A program made the translations under genes and the position numbers. From contig OY992839.1 of the NCBI GenBank assembly GCA_963921425.1, positions 622,501-686,500 on the forward strand: a stretch of 64,000 bases of DNA. The letters run 5' to 3'. Source of the stretch: Dryas octopetala (Eukaryota; Streptophyta; Magnoliopsida; Rosales; Rosaceae). Below, in pieces: positions 29,556 to 40,640 of the stretch. The notes under the pieces are model-generated. The model did no database searches. It was not told where the DNA came from and saw only the letters and a program-made list of their open reading frames with translations. The number at the start of each line of letters is the position of its first letter. Position 1 is the stretch's first letter.

Positions 29556-30310
29556 GCCAATCTCTGATGTCTCTAGTGATCTTACTGTCGAAATAGGAGC
29601 ATCAAGCTTTGCACTTCACAAGGTGAGGGAAATTGGTTCAGCACTAGTAACACTATTGTTCAATTAACTTCTATTATGTTATTCTTTCAGTTGCAAAATA
29701 ACCATTGATTATGGTTGTGTAAGGAATTCTGTCTTGTGATTTAACTTTAGGATGTTGAATTATAAAGTAAAACTAATGATCTAGATATTAATGGAAAGGG
29801 AAAGAGAACTTCACTAAAAGATTTAGTAATATGATGATGACTCTGTTGCAGTTCCCTCTAGTTTCTCGGAGTGGAAGGATTCGGAAACTGTTGCTTGAAG
29901 CAAAAGATTCAAAAGTTTCACGCATAATTCTCTCTTCTGTTCCCGGTGGACCGGAGGCATTTGAGCTAGCTGCAAAGTTTTGCTATGGAGTCAATGTAGA
30001 GATTACACAAGCAAATGTTGCCATGCTCCGTTGTGTAGCCCATTTCCTGGAAATGACAGAAGAGTATGCTGACAAAAACCTGGAAACTAGAACTGAAGCT
30101 TATCTAAAGGAGATGGTGCTAACAAACATATCGAAATCAATATCAGTTCTTCATCGTTGTGAAACCCTCTTGCCCACAGCAGAAGAAACCAACCTGGTTA
30201 GCAGGCTTATCAATGCAATCGCAAACAATGCGTGCAAAGAGCAGCTCACCTCTGGCTTATTGAAACTTGACCACAACTTCCCTGCAAAAGCCGCTCCAAT
30301 TATGGAACCT
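29556..30310 (+). CDS. NPH3/BTB-domain protein, partial
   Basis: Two exons are visible: 29556-29622 and 29852-30310, where an assembly gap begins. They encode PISDVSSDLTVEIGASSFAL, the HKFPLVSRSGRIRKLL segment of the BTB/POZ fold, then EAFELAAKFCYGVNVEIT, RCVAHFLEMTEEYADKNL and the start of the NPH3 domain (KEQLTSGLLKLDH). About 175 residues are seen of a family usually near 600. NPH3 proteins are substrate adaptors of CUL3 ubiquitin ligases, best known in phototropin and auxin-transport signalling. The likely Arabidopsis counterpart by neighbourhood is At2g47860 (from memory). The first exon was not located. The C-terminal two thirds are absent downstream of the gap, where a copia element begins, so the gene is either disrupted or its 3' part is hidden in the gap. 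Confidence 0.85.
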
Positions 30311-30510
30311 NNNNNNNNNNNNNNNNNNNNNNNNNNNNNNNNNNNNNNNNNNNNNNNNNNNNNNNNNNNNNNNNNNNNNNNNNNNNNNNNNNNNNNNNNN
30401 NNNNNNNNNNNNNNNNNNNNNNNNNNNNNNNNNNNNNNNNNNNNNNNNNNNNNNNNNNNNNNNNNNNNNNNNNNNNNNNNNNNNNNNNNNNNNNNNNNNN
30501 NNNNNNNNNN
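30311..30510. other. Assembly gap of 200 N
   Basis: Exactly 200 N bases separate an NPH3 exon from the middle of a copia reverse transcriptase. The round number suggests a placeholder. The missing material should include at least the 3' part of the NPH3 gene and the 5' part of the retroelement. Confidence 0.98.
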
Positions 30511-31478
30511 TACTCATTATATATGTGGATGATATGGTTTTGACAGGAGATGATCAGGAGGAGATGGCCTCGCTACAAACTTACCTGGCTTCTGAGTTTG
30601 AGATGAAAGAATTAGGTAACCTGAAGTATTTCCTTGGGATTGAAGTAGCGAGATCTTCACATGGGATTTTTTTGTCCCAGAGAAAGTATGTTCTTGATCT
30701 CTTGACAGAAACAGGTATGCTGGCTTGTAAGCCTGCTGCAACTCCTATTGAGCAGAACCATAAGTTGTTTGAAAGCTACAATTCTGCTCCGACTGACAGA
30801 GGAAGATATCAAAGACTTGTGGGGAGACTAATTTATCTAGCTCACACTCGACCGGACATTGCCTATGCTGTTAATGTGGTGAGTCAGTTCATGCATGACC
30901 CACGGAAATTGCATATGGATGGAGTTGAACGTATCTTGAGGTATCTGAAATCCGCACCAGGTAAAGGGTTGTTATTTAGTAAACATGACCATTTGGATGT
31001 TATTGGATTTACAGATGCTGATTGGGCAGGATCAGCAGATGATAGGAGGTCTACAGCTGGGTATTTCACCTTTGTTGGTGGTAATTTAGTTACTTGGCGA
31101 AGTAAGAAACAACAGGTGGTGTCTAGATCCAGTGCCGAAGCGGAGTACCGAGGTATGGCAAATGGTATTTGTGAGCTCCTGTGGCTAAGGAGGTTGTTGA
31201 TAGATTTGGGGTGTAAACCCAAGGTCGCTATGAAGTTATTTTGTGATAATAAATCTGCGATTGAGATTGCTCATAATCCGGTTCAACACGATCGTACGAA
31301 GCACGTGGAAATTGATCGTCATTTCATTAAGGAGAAATTAGAGGCTAAGATTGTTGAGTTCCCTTTTGTGAAATCTGAAGACCAGCTGGCTGATGTTCTT
31401 ACCAAGGCTGTGTCGAGTAGGATATTTGATTGTTCACTTATCAAGTTGGGCATGTGTGATGTTTATGCACCAACTTGA
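30511..31478 (+). CDS. Copia polyprotein C-terminus (reverse transcriptase and RNase H)
   Basis: About 320 codons are open from the gap edge to TGA at 31476-31478. The catalytic YVDD box occurs within the first residues, followed by the copia hallmarks LKYFLGIEV, GRLIYLAHTRPDIAYAV and the RNase H motifs DADWAGS and SSAEAEYR. It is a 3' fragment of a polyprotein of roughly 1300 residues in the family. It is part of a mobile element, not a host gene. Confidence 0.95.
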
Positions 31479-31485
31479 GGGGGAG

Positions 31486-31624
31486 TGTTAAATTCCTAGT
31501 TTATATGGGTTTTCTTGTAATTATAGGAATAGATGTATTTGCTATTTAGACCCTCACTTGTACAGGTATAAATACCTTTTTTATGTGATTAATGAAATAT
31601 GCTGAAATTATTAAACCCTAAACA
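31486..31624 (+). repeat. 3' LTR of the copia element
   Basis: This starts TGTTAAATTCC directly after the polypurine tract, contains GGTATAAATACC (a TATA-like word) and ends CCCTAAACA. The TGTT...AACA ends fit an LTR of 139 bp. The next five bases (CGTTG) would be the right half of the target duplication. The left half is hidden in or beyond the gap. Confidence 0.8.
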
Positions 31625-31629
31625 CGTTG

Positions 31630-33842
31630 TTTGTCAATTAATCCACGTGATTTTTCGTACAAGAAGGAGATCGATCATCGAAGATACCTTAAGGACCCAC
31701 CACGTTATCAACAATGGAATTGGAAGAGATGCCACTAAAAGTATTCTATCCTTATGAGTAAATCATAAATATTGCTATAATTAGTAACATATATGTGGCT
31801 CCTCGATATTTATTAAATTAAGGTGCTATATAGTATATATTTATTTAGCTATAGGCATCCAATCCCAATTGGTCGATCGGTTAGTGCACTAAAAAGTAAA
31901 AGCTTGCTTTATATTTATGCCCACAAATATTGACAATTGAATGACCAGGCCAAAAGCATTGGAATACTGTGAGCGTGCATGGCTAATTAAGGTCAAACAA
32001 GGATCTTTACCCCTATAATTAATTAAGGTCACGATCCACTCATTGACTAAATTAATCTAAGGATTAAGAACAACTTATTACGTCCCTTAAAAACTTTGTT
32101 AACCAGTCCCATCCGTACCATAAGTACTTATTGTTGAAGTGATTTTCCTAGCTATTAATCAATTAATTGTAGTGCTGGACGTGGTTAAGAATATTTCTTA
32201 ATTATTGATCGATCATGTCACCATTTTAATATGTTCAATTATAAATAGTCAATGTACGTAGAGATGATATTTTTTAGGGAGACTTAGCGTCTAGTTCATT
32301 TTATGAATCTTTCTTAAACTAAGACCGGTAGTGATTTAAAGTTTTTAATTAAGTCCTTTTATTTTTTTTTTTACGGCTTTATATATGTTAGGTTTTAATT
32401 TTAAGATTTTAGGTTAGGAGGGAAAATACCCTTCAAAATGGGGAAAGACTTTATTTTAAATTAAAAGAATTTTTTTATAAATTAAAAGAACTTTATTATG
32501 AATTAAAATGATTTTTTTATAAATTATTATGAATTAAAAAGATTTTTTTATAAATTTTAAAACACCCTCGGTCTCTATGTAAAAACTGTTTTTCTAAAAG
32601 AATTAAGTCTAATTATCTCTATTTTTTATATTGATCCTTATAAATTAGGATTTCAAGAATATACTCATGCATCATATATATGTATATTGTAAAAGAAAAG
32701 GACTAATATTTTTTCAAAGTTATGCGCCTTTGCTTTAGAAAGAAGCCAGGCATGCAAGCCCTTTGGATAACATTTTTAAAAAGTTTGATTTGTGATATAT
32801 CTGCATGCAGGTACGATATACATACTAACCACATGATTATTACATTATTAATGATGAATGATCATGAACCTGATACCCGAGCCAGGTACGTAATCGAGAT
32901 CAAATCAAATTCCATCTTTAAAATATTTTACAGTACGTAATATATATTCTTGAGATTTTGAGAGAGACGCGTACCGCTGCACACCATATATGATATATGA
33001 CATATGACATATGACATATGATATAGCATATATGAATTAAGGAATAACCCGATATTGTCAAACTTTTTGTATATACTTAGACGCTTAAAACTTAATTAAT
33101 TAATTACTAGCTGTCATCAATTTCAACATACGCATTTTCTTTGCTTGACACAGAGTCATATTAAATATATTATATCTATTTTGATTCACTTAAGGACTTA
33201 ACATAAGACACAAGTCAAAAATACAAATTTAATGGTAGGATTTAAATTTTAAAATGATTGTAAAATCAATATTTATATACAATATAATATATATTAAAGA
33301 AAGGAAGAAAGAGAATATTTTGGTAGAATGTCAATTTTGAATTTTACTTTATTTGTGGATAAGTGGGGACTGTCTATTTTTGTGGATATAACACAATACA
33401 ATGTAGTAAAATTCTAGAACAAGAATATATATGCATGTAAGATTGCAAGGACGGCTCCTGGCATCACAATTAAACGTCAATTTTTATATAAATAATTTTG
33501 TTCAATTAAGTAAAAATAAAGTAAAATAAACAACGTACTTAATTATGAAACCAAAGCATATATTATATGATGAATGATCGATGATATGGAAAATCTATGT
33601 TAATTATATTCTACAAACGACACAGCATAGCATGAAGTTGAGCGTCAGAAAATTCCCTCTTGAGGTGAATGTGGGCATCTTTGTACTCTACAAGTTGATT
33701 AAGTTGTTCTCAAAACATCTTTACGTTGTGATGATCACGTGGCTTGCTATTCCATATTTTCTTGTCGTTTCCGAAATCGCATGATGTGAGCATCCCTTGC
33801 AACACGTGTTTGTTCATAGCATGCATGCATGTCATTATGGAA
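31630..33842. repeat. Duplicated glutaredoxin upstream region, copy A
   Basis: This ~2.2 kb is colinear with 33985-37412 (copy B), with many indels. Shared blocks include CAATTAATCCACGTGATTT, ATATTGACAATTGAATGA, AAGTGATTTTCCTA, GTAAAAGAAAA-GACTAATATTTTTT and GAAGTTGAGCGTCAGAAAAT, together with the GATCACGTGGCTTGCTATTC block at 33732 and 37312. In copy B the sequence lies upstream of a minus-strand glutaredoxin pseudogene, so copy A is the upstream part of a glutaredoxin unit whose coding part was replaced by the copia element or gap. Confidence 0.8.
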
Positions 33843-33848
33843 TAGACG

Positions 33849-33985
33849 CTACAAAGCTGGTTTCTGACTTGGAGGCTCGATCATGATCTGCACAGCTCCA
33901 CCAATAAACTGTTGAACCAGTGCTCTTTCAATGGCCTCCCCGGTTGGGATTTCATCGAGCTCGTACACCGTCGGATTTACCCCAT
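33849..33985 (-). pseudogene. CC-type glutaredoxin pseudogene fragment
   Basis: The minus strand reads NPTVYELDEIPTGEAIERAL, closely matching the intact glutaredoxin at 38212-38538. It then jumps from ALVQ straight to QFIGG, losing 14 residues that include the conserved VPAVFIG block, and ends with an unrelated tail. The N-terminal third with the CC active site is absent, and sequence upstream of the fragment matches the start of copy A at 31630. It cannot encode a functional enzyme. Confidence 0.88.
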
Positions 33986-34915
33986 CAATTAATCCACGTG
34001 ATTTCCGTACAAGAAGAAGATCGAAGATACCTTGACCCACCAAGTCTATCAACAATGAGCCACTAAAATTATTCTCTGCGTAAATCATATATTTCTACAA
34101 TTTGTTTTGCTTTTTTGCATACCATATATTTCTACAATTAGTAACATGTGGTTCACTAAAATGAGGTGCTATATATTTAGGCATCCAATCCAATTTGTCG
34201 GTTAGTTAAAAGTTTGCTATATATTTATGCCCAAAAATATTGACAATTGAATGAATGATCAAAAGCATTGGAATATTGTGTGGCTATTTAAGGTCAAACA
34301 AAGATCTTTAACCCTTACAACTAATTAAGGTCATGATACATTCCAGGATTAAAAAAAACTTATTAAATCCACAAGCTCGTTTAACACTGCTTTTTAAGAA
34401 GTACTTTTATTCAGTAATATTTTTCCTGAAAGTGTACGTTTCTACTAAAAATTAAGCACATATAAATTTTTACACAAATTCTAATGAAGTGATTCAAGCT
34501 AGCAAAAGTACTTGGAAATGCTTTCTCCATCAAGAAGCATGTACTTAACTCCTTAAAAATGATTTTATAATCTAGAAGAACTTTAATTTATTTTTGCCAA
34601 ATGCTACCAAAAACTTTTTTATTAATTTAAAAACACTTTTAACAGTTCTGAAACCAGTGCCAAACATAACTAGATGTAATAAGTTTTTCTTAATCCTAAG
34701 TAATTTAATAAAAACACTTGAAAGTGCTTCATGATAAAGCACCTGTTAGGTGTTTCTCAAATCCTAAGCTTTGTTAGCTGGTCCCATCCGTACCCATAAG
34801 TACTTATTTTAGATTGAAGTGATTTTCCTATCAATCAATTAATAGTAGTGCTTGAAGTGGATAAGAAATTACTTATTAATTTGGTTAATAATATTTCTTA
34901 ATTATTGGTCGTGCC

Positions 34916-36106
34916 TAAGGAATTAAATTTCGAAATTTTCGTTTTTTTAGGGTGTCGAAATCGAAACACATGTTTAATAATTTTTCGGGAAAATTTATCC
35001 GAAATTTATCGAAATTTCCCGAAATTTATCGAAATTTATCGAAATTATCGAAATTTTCATATTTTCTATTTTCTCTAATTTCAAAAATTCACCAAAAATA
35101 GCTCGAGACTCCAAATAATTCACTGAAAAATTATACGAACTCGTATTGATGAGTACTAATTTCCTATAACCTCAAATAGTCAAATTTCTTTCAAAAAAAT
35201 TATGAAAAATCCTACTCTTATAATTTAATTCTGAAAAAAATAATAATCGTCAAATTCTTGAATTTTCATTTTCTAAAATTCATTTCCACACAACTAAGCT
35301 CTAGAACCACAACCAAAGGTCTAAGTTAGTTAAAATAAATTTAAAGAAATTTCTAATTCCTTTAAACAAACCTTAAAACAAATTTGAAAAATTTAAGTAA
35401 CAAAATTTGGGTTGTTACACTTAGTGAAGACAAAGCTTGGCTAAGTAAGAGACACTGGAAAAAAGGAAGGAAAGATAAAAAATAAAAAAAAGACTGAAGA
35501 GAGAGGCACGGAGAAAAAAAGTAAGGAAAGAAAAAAAAAAAAAAAAAAGGGGGGGGTTTAGGGCCTTTGGGCAATTGGAAAGAAGAAAAAAAAGTTTGAG
35601 ATTTCTTTTAGTTATTTTAAACCTTAAACTTTAATACATTTCTATATAAAAAAATAATTAAAAGTATTCTAAAGGGCTTAAAACCTAAGATCGTAAAAAA
35701 TATAGAGTATATAGGGTTTAATGTATAGATTATAGAGTATAAAGAGTATTAGGGTATATAGAATATATAGAGTATTAGGGTTTAGATTTTAGATTTTAGT
35801 GTATAATTAAATTATACAATATAAATTAAGAATATACTAATTTTGTTTATTCATTATACTAATTTTATTTAACAGTATTTGCTCCAGCGCGCATTATATT
35901 CACCTTATATCACATGAAACCTACTATATAATTTGATTTCTTCAATGTTTTTTATTAATTAAGTAGATAATATGTTAAATAAACATATGGTAAAGTTTTA
36001 TTCAAAATTTTCGTATTTTGATAGTAATTTTCGTCATTTCCATCTAATTTATGTCGAAATTTAAAAATCTTCGAAATTTCCGTCGAAACTCGAAATTTTA
36101 TTCCTT
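34916..36106. mobile_element. TIR element, AAGGAAT family, copy 1
   Basis: The insertion splits copy B of the glutaredoxin duplication and is flanked by the 9-bp direct repeat GGTCGTGCC (34907-34915 and 36107-36115). The ends are TAAGGAATTAAATTTCG and, reverse-complemented from the right, AAGGAATAAAATTTCGAG. The interior near both ends is rich in CGAAATTT words. There is no transposase frame in 1191 bp, so the element would be non-autonomous. Copy A lacks the insertion, which independently confirms its borders. Confidence 0.88.
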
Positions 36107-36667
36107 GGTCGTGCCAGCATTTTAATATGCTTTAAACTGATTATGTTGATACGTATATGATTCTGATTAATTAGGATTTCAAGAGCATAATCAGCATGCA
36201 TATATTGTAAAAGAAAATGACTAATATTTTTTGAAAGTTATGCGGGTTTGCTTTAGAAAGAAGCTGAAGCTGGGCATGCAAGCCTTTTGGTTAATATTTT
36301 TAAAAGGTTTGATTGATTTTACGATATATTAATCGCATAATTATGAACCTGATACAGTACGTGATACCTGACTTAGATAGCTCGATATATTATCTATTGG
36401 GTAGATTAAATACTCATGATCAAATCATATATGATATATGATTAAGTAATCCATCAAATCATATTCCTCCATCTTTAAAATTTACTAGAATATTCTTGAG
36501 ATTTTGAGAGAGACACGTTTCACTGCACTCCATATATGATATATTAATTAAGGAATAACCCAATGTACGTAGTCAAACTTTTTGTATATACTTGACGCTT
36601 AAACTTAATTACTATGATCGATCTATTCCAAGTTTCCAACATATTACATATAGCTAACGCAAACTTG

Positions 36668-36672
<5 letters not shown>

Positions 36673-36735
<63 letters not shown>
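36673..36735. repeat. (GA)n microsatellite, about 31 units
   Basis: This is an uninterrupted GA dinucleotide run followed by unique sequence and a T-tract near 36766. It is likely to be length-polymorphic. Confidence 0.95.
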
Positions 36736-36740
<5 letters not shown>

Positions 36741-37161
36741 GTAGAATGTCAATTTTGAATTCTACTTTTTTTTTTTTTTTTTTTCTGGATAAGGGGGGAC
36801 TGGGGACGGTCTATTTTTGTGGATAACATATAACACAATACAATATTACAATGTAGTGATATTCTATAACAAGAATATATATAATCAAGATTGCAACTTT
36901 GCAAGGACGAATCCTGGCATTACAAACGTTAATTAATTTACACACACATATATATATATATTCAATTAAAGTATATATTAAGTAAATTAAAAAATATATA
37001 TATGATGAATTTGATCGATGATATGAAAAATCCATTTTATATAGATATATATAGGAGAATTTTCAAGTGCGAATGTCTCACACCTGTCAATCGTTTGGCG
37101 TCGAACAATGGATCAGTGTGAGATGTTCTTACGGTGCGAACATCCACACACATGAATCAGG

Positions 37162-37162
<1 letters not shown>

Positions 37163-37198
<36 letters not shown>
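37163..37198. repeat. (TA)n microsatellite
   Basis: An uninterrupted TA run of about 17 units lies in the duplicated glutaredoxin unit. Confidence 0.95.
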
Positions 37199-37199
<1 letters not shown>

Positions 37200-37598
37200 T
37201 GCAATAACAGCTAGACAGCATGAAGTTGAGCGTCAGAAAATTCCCTGACGTTCGAGGTGAATGTGGCATATATGGGCATCTTTGTACTCTACATTGATTA
37301 CCTTGTGATGATCACGTGGCTTGCTATTCCATATTTTCTTGTCGTCTCGGAATTTGCATGACGTGAGCATAGTACACGTGTTTATTCATAACATGCATGT
37401 CTCCATGGAATCATGCCGGCACTCCACTCAATTTTTAAGCAATTTTACACGAGTTATGTACTTATGTTATATAACTTATATAATTATATGTACCATCTGG
37501 TAAATGATTATTTTGTATATATTATCTCTAGCTGTTAGTAGTAGAGATGAGGCCACTTTTACAGATCTCACTTCTCTCCTCGATTTATTAATGGCGTC

Positions 37599-37727
37599 AC
37601 ATTTTTAGTCTTTATGTACTACTCTATTATCTAAATTAAAGTTTTTAAAACCTTCAAGAATACATTTTTAGTCTTTATGTTGTACTACTCTATTATCTAA
37701 ATTAAAGTTTTTAAAACCTTCAAGAGT
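37599..37727. repeat. 63-bp tandem duplication
   Basis: The unit starting ACATTTTTAGTCTTTATG at 37599 repeats at 37662. The second copy differs by an inserted TGT and a terminal change, so the duplication is recent. Confidence 0.9.
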
Positions 37728-38158
37728 ATACACGTGTTTCAACAGTAAACGAACAATTATATACTCAAACGTTTTAAATTCAAGTCCTCAAAAATGTCAA
37801 AGGTATTTGATTTTGTATTACCTTATATGTGTGCTAATTTTGCTAATAATTAAACATATCATAAAATTATATATCTTAAGATCTTGTAGCTAAAGGATGT
37901 GATTAACTAGTTAATCTAACGCACATTTTAGTAGATGGGATGTTAACGAAATGATATATGACCAATAAAAAGAAGTAGATCGAGTATTTGAGTTTGAAGG
38001 CTATGTATGATCCATAAAAAACGTGATATAAAGTTCTCATTTAGTCATACAAGGTAACTAGTACCGAAAATCAAAATACAAAAAGAGCCTCTCTTAAATA
38101 TTATTACAAAGAGCTAGCCCGTTTATCCTCAATATATATAGTAGCGAAGTTTGGTACT

Positions 38159-38206
38159 GAGAGAGAGAGAGAGAGAGAGAGATATATATATATATATATA
38201 TATATA
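38159..38206. repeat. (GA)n(TA)n compound microsatellite
   Basis: A GA run passes into a TA run that ends a few bases before the stop codon of the minus-strand glutaredoxin, so it lies in that gene's 3' UTR. Confidence 0.9.
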
Positions 38207-38211
38207 GTATA

Positions 38212-38538
38212 CTACCTTTCATTCCAAATCCAAATAGCCTTAGCTCTGATGAGCAATGGGACAAGCCTGTTCTGTACGTGGAGACCCATGACTGTATTAG
38301 TACCTCCCACGAACTGTTGGCCTATGAAGACAGCAGGGACACTCGGCCTACACCCCATCTGCAACAGTGCCCGTTCGATTTGTTGTGCTTGTCCACTTGG
38401 CATTTGATCAAGCTCGTAAACTGTAGGGTTTGCTCCAAACCCATGTAGGAATGACTTTATAGAGTGACTCATGCAACATGAACTCTTGCTGAATATCACC
38501 AACGGCTTCTCATCCACCAACCTCGCCACCATGTCCAT
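38212..38538 (-). CDS. CC-type (ROXY-like) glutaredoxin, CCMS active site
   Basis: A single exon encodes 108 aa from an ATG at 38538 (MDMVARLVDEKPLVIFSKS). Cys21-Cys22-Met-Ser24 is the plant-specific CC-type active site. TVYELD, the VPAVFIG block (cis-Pro) and VGGTNTVMGLH complete the glutathione-binding fold. Land-plant CC-type glutaredoxins act as cytosolic and nuclear redox partners of TGA bZIP factors in development, defence and nitrate signalling. The C-terminus (AKAIWIWNER) extends beyond the usual ALWL-like ending, which may weaken TGA binding; that is an inference. A TATAAATAG box lies 166 bp upstream. Confidence 0.93.
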   Translation of the reverse strand: MDMVARLVDEKPLVIFSKSSCCMSHSIKSFLHGFGANPTVYELDQMPSGQAQQIERALLQMGCRPSVPAVFIGQQFVGGTNTVMGLHVQNRLVPLLIRAKAIWIWNER

Positions 38539-38703
38539 ATCGATCGCTGGCTGTGACTCTGAGTGTGAGAGAGTGTACTTAGAAAATATGTGAGTGTACT
38601 TAGAAATATGTGAGTGTCCTAGTAGTCTCGTAGATCGAGCTAGTCTGTGAGATTTATGCTTGATGATGAATTGATGATGATGAAGTTGAAGTCCATTATA
38701 GCT

Positions 38704-38712
38704 CTATTTATA
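38704..38712 (-). promoter_or_regulatory. TATA box of the glutaredoxin at 38538
   Basis: The minus strand reads TATAAATAG, 166 bp upstream of the start codon. The same 9-bp box precedes the glutaredoxins at 48713 and 51027. Confidence 0.7.
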
Positions 38713-38849
38713 CTGGTTGATTAATAGAAGCTTAAAGAGGGGTCAAGTAGTTGATTCCCAAATTACCCTAGCCTTTATGCATGATTACTTGATAGTAACC
38801 TATAGCTGATCATATTGTCTGCAGAGTGAAATGACAACTTGCACATCAG

Positions 38850-38972
38850 TATGTTCATGTATCTGGTGAGCATTTTGGCAAAGTTGAGGCTAAAGTTGTC
38901 ATTTCGACTGCCCATATGGAAGAAGCAAGTCGCATCCATGCAAATTGTGACAGCAAGGTGGGATATCGATCT
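38850..38972 (+). other. Exon-like open segment, unknown gene fragment
   Basis: A 41-codon open segment on the plus strand starts after ATCAG and stops at CT|GTGAGT, both good splice signals. It reads with protein-like composition (VHVSGEHFGKVEAKVVISTA, then MEEASRIHANCDSKVGY). No start codon or adjoining exons were found. It may be a captured or decayed exon from another gene, or chance. A 149-codon frame on the opposite strand overlaps it. Confidence 0.25.
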
Positions 38973-38999
38973 GTGAGTACCAATAAATGGTGCCCATGA

Positions 39000-40009
39000 T
39001 AAGCTAGGGTATTTTGGTAATTCTCTACCACCTCTCCAGTTAAATATTCTGTAGCATCTTGGTAGATAAGTGGAGAAAGATCGAAGTTGGGTTTATGGAG
39101 TGGATAGAATAACAAGATTCGCATCCTAGCTCTCTTCAACTCAAGAGAGAACCGAAAGCAGCTTGTATAGAAAGTCAAGTAATTATTAAAGAAGAAATTT
39201 GCATGCATAAGATTCTGATTAAAGGTGGTTAATTCATTAAGATCTGCCCTTCCAAGCATGAAAAGCCACGTAATAAGGATAAAGATAACATATATACTAG
39301 ACATGTTTGTACAAATAGGAAAGAAATATATGCCACTGAGATATTCTCAATTTCTTGGGATAGAAACAAATTAATATATGTTTGTACATTAAACTATTAT
39401 CTTCAGAAGATTTAAAGGGAAAAAGTCCAAATAGCTCTTATATCAGATTATACAGCCACTTGCTAGCCTGCCTAATTTAATTAACATGTGGCTAGCTTTT
39501 CGAAATTTCGAAGGGTTCATTCTTTAGAACAATATATTAATTAATATATTAAAATTCTAAGTCATTTGTGCAAGTCTACATTCTAAGTTTCGATGTCTTG
39601 CATGCCAATCACATAAATATATGTGATTCCAATCTTTGGGTTGATCATAATGATTCTAATTTGGGTTTGATTACAGCATGAGGTTCCAAAAGAAGATTGC
39701 TTTCTCAAAGCTCGATCTCCTCGATCTCCTATATATGGATTATTATTTCTTTTCTAAGAAGTTACTCAAAAAAAAAAGAAATTTAGGTACGGTTGACAAA
39801 GCTACAGAAAAAGAAAAAAAGAAATTGGGCATATTCGCCACATGATGATCACGAACATGATCTCAGCTCATATAGAGAAAATTTAAGTGGCTAGAAAATA
39901 TTCCTTTGGCCTTTGTGAAAGACATTTATAGTGAAATTCTGATATAATCCAATTACAAATAATTTAATCATTTCTCAACAACTTTTTCTCTTTTGGTGGT
40001 CTTCATACT
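39000..40009. other. Intergenic sequence
   Basis: AT-rich sequence with no supported gene. A target-site ATACT at 40005-40009 borders the TRIM composite. Confidence 0.4.
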
Positions 40010-40640
40010 TGTTGAGAGAAATCTCACATTGAAGATGTAAGGGCCTTGCTAGTGGCTTATAAGGGTTTGGGCTACTCCTCTCATTGCAAATTGGTTTTGG
40101 GTTGGATGCTCTAATTCTATCATGGTATCAGAGACAAGTTATCCGCGTATAAGGCCCAACAGCCACACGTGCTCTCACGTCACCCAATATAATTTGTTCA
40201 CGTGTAAGGCTCAAAATCTCGCTACACGTGCGGGGGCGTGTTGAGAGTAATGTAGAGCAATGTCCTACATCGGAAAACTAGAGCTTAGCATATGTGCTCT
40301 AGGCATCCATTCCAAAACTAATTGGCAATGGGAGGAGTAGCCCAAACCCTTATAAATCACTAGCAAGGCTCTCACATCTTCAATGTGAGATTTCTCTCAA
40401 CACGCCCTCGCATGTGTGGCGTCATTTAAGCCTAACACGTAGGCAATTTATATTGGGTGACGTGGGAGTACGTGTGGACGTTAGACGCATCACGTGGATA
40501 ACCTGCTCTGATACCATAAAGAAATCTAGGCATCAATCCCAAAACCAATTGGCAATAGGTGAAGAGGACAAAGACTTATAAGCACATATGCTAAGCTCTA
40601 GTTTTCCGATGTGGGACATTGCTCCATATTACTCTCAACA
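40010..40640. mobile_element. Palindromic TRIM-like retroelement composite with a 5-bp target duplication
   Basis: The 631-bp insertion begins TGTTGAGAG and ends CTCTCAACA, and is flanked by ATACT on both sides (40005-40009 and 40641-40645). The left half in plus orientation has a short LTR (40010-40122), a primer-binding-site-like word TGGTATCAGAGAC (40123-40135), ~95 bp of internal sequence, a G-rich polypurine-like word (GCGGGGGCG, 40230-40238) and a second LTR start at 40239. The right half mirrors this on the minus strand: LTR from 40640 inward, TGGTATCAGAGCAGG at 40503-40517, internal DNA, and GAGGGCG before a second LTR start at 40402. The central block 40239-40402 fuses two LTR halves in opposite orientation. 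No coding capacity is present. Confidence 0.88.

Larger units (their letters stand above)
30511..31624 (+). mobile_element. 3' part of a Ty1/copia LTR retrotransposon
   Basis: The element enters from the gap within the reverse transcriptase, continues through RNase H, a polypurine tract (GAGGGGGA, 31477-31484) and a short 3' LTR (31486-31624). The 5' LTR, gag, protease and integrase are not visible. The open frame is uninterrupted for about 320 codons, which suggests a fairly young insertion. Confidence 0.92.
33843..37412. repeat. Duplicated glutaredoxin unit, copy B
   Basis: This unit contains the glutaredoxin pseudogene and its upstream region, colinear with copy A (31630-33842). It is longer because the TIR element at 34916-36106 has inserted and because (GA)n and (TA)n microsatellites have expanded. 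After the insertion, colinearity with copy A resumes at the CATTTTAATATG block. Confidence 0.8.

Noticed and set aside
38855-39304. 149-codon frame on the minus strand
   Set aside because: It starts with ATG but shows no family motif. It overlaps an exon-like segment on the other strand that looks more protein-like, and AT-rich spacer can produce such frames.
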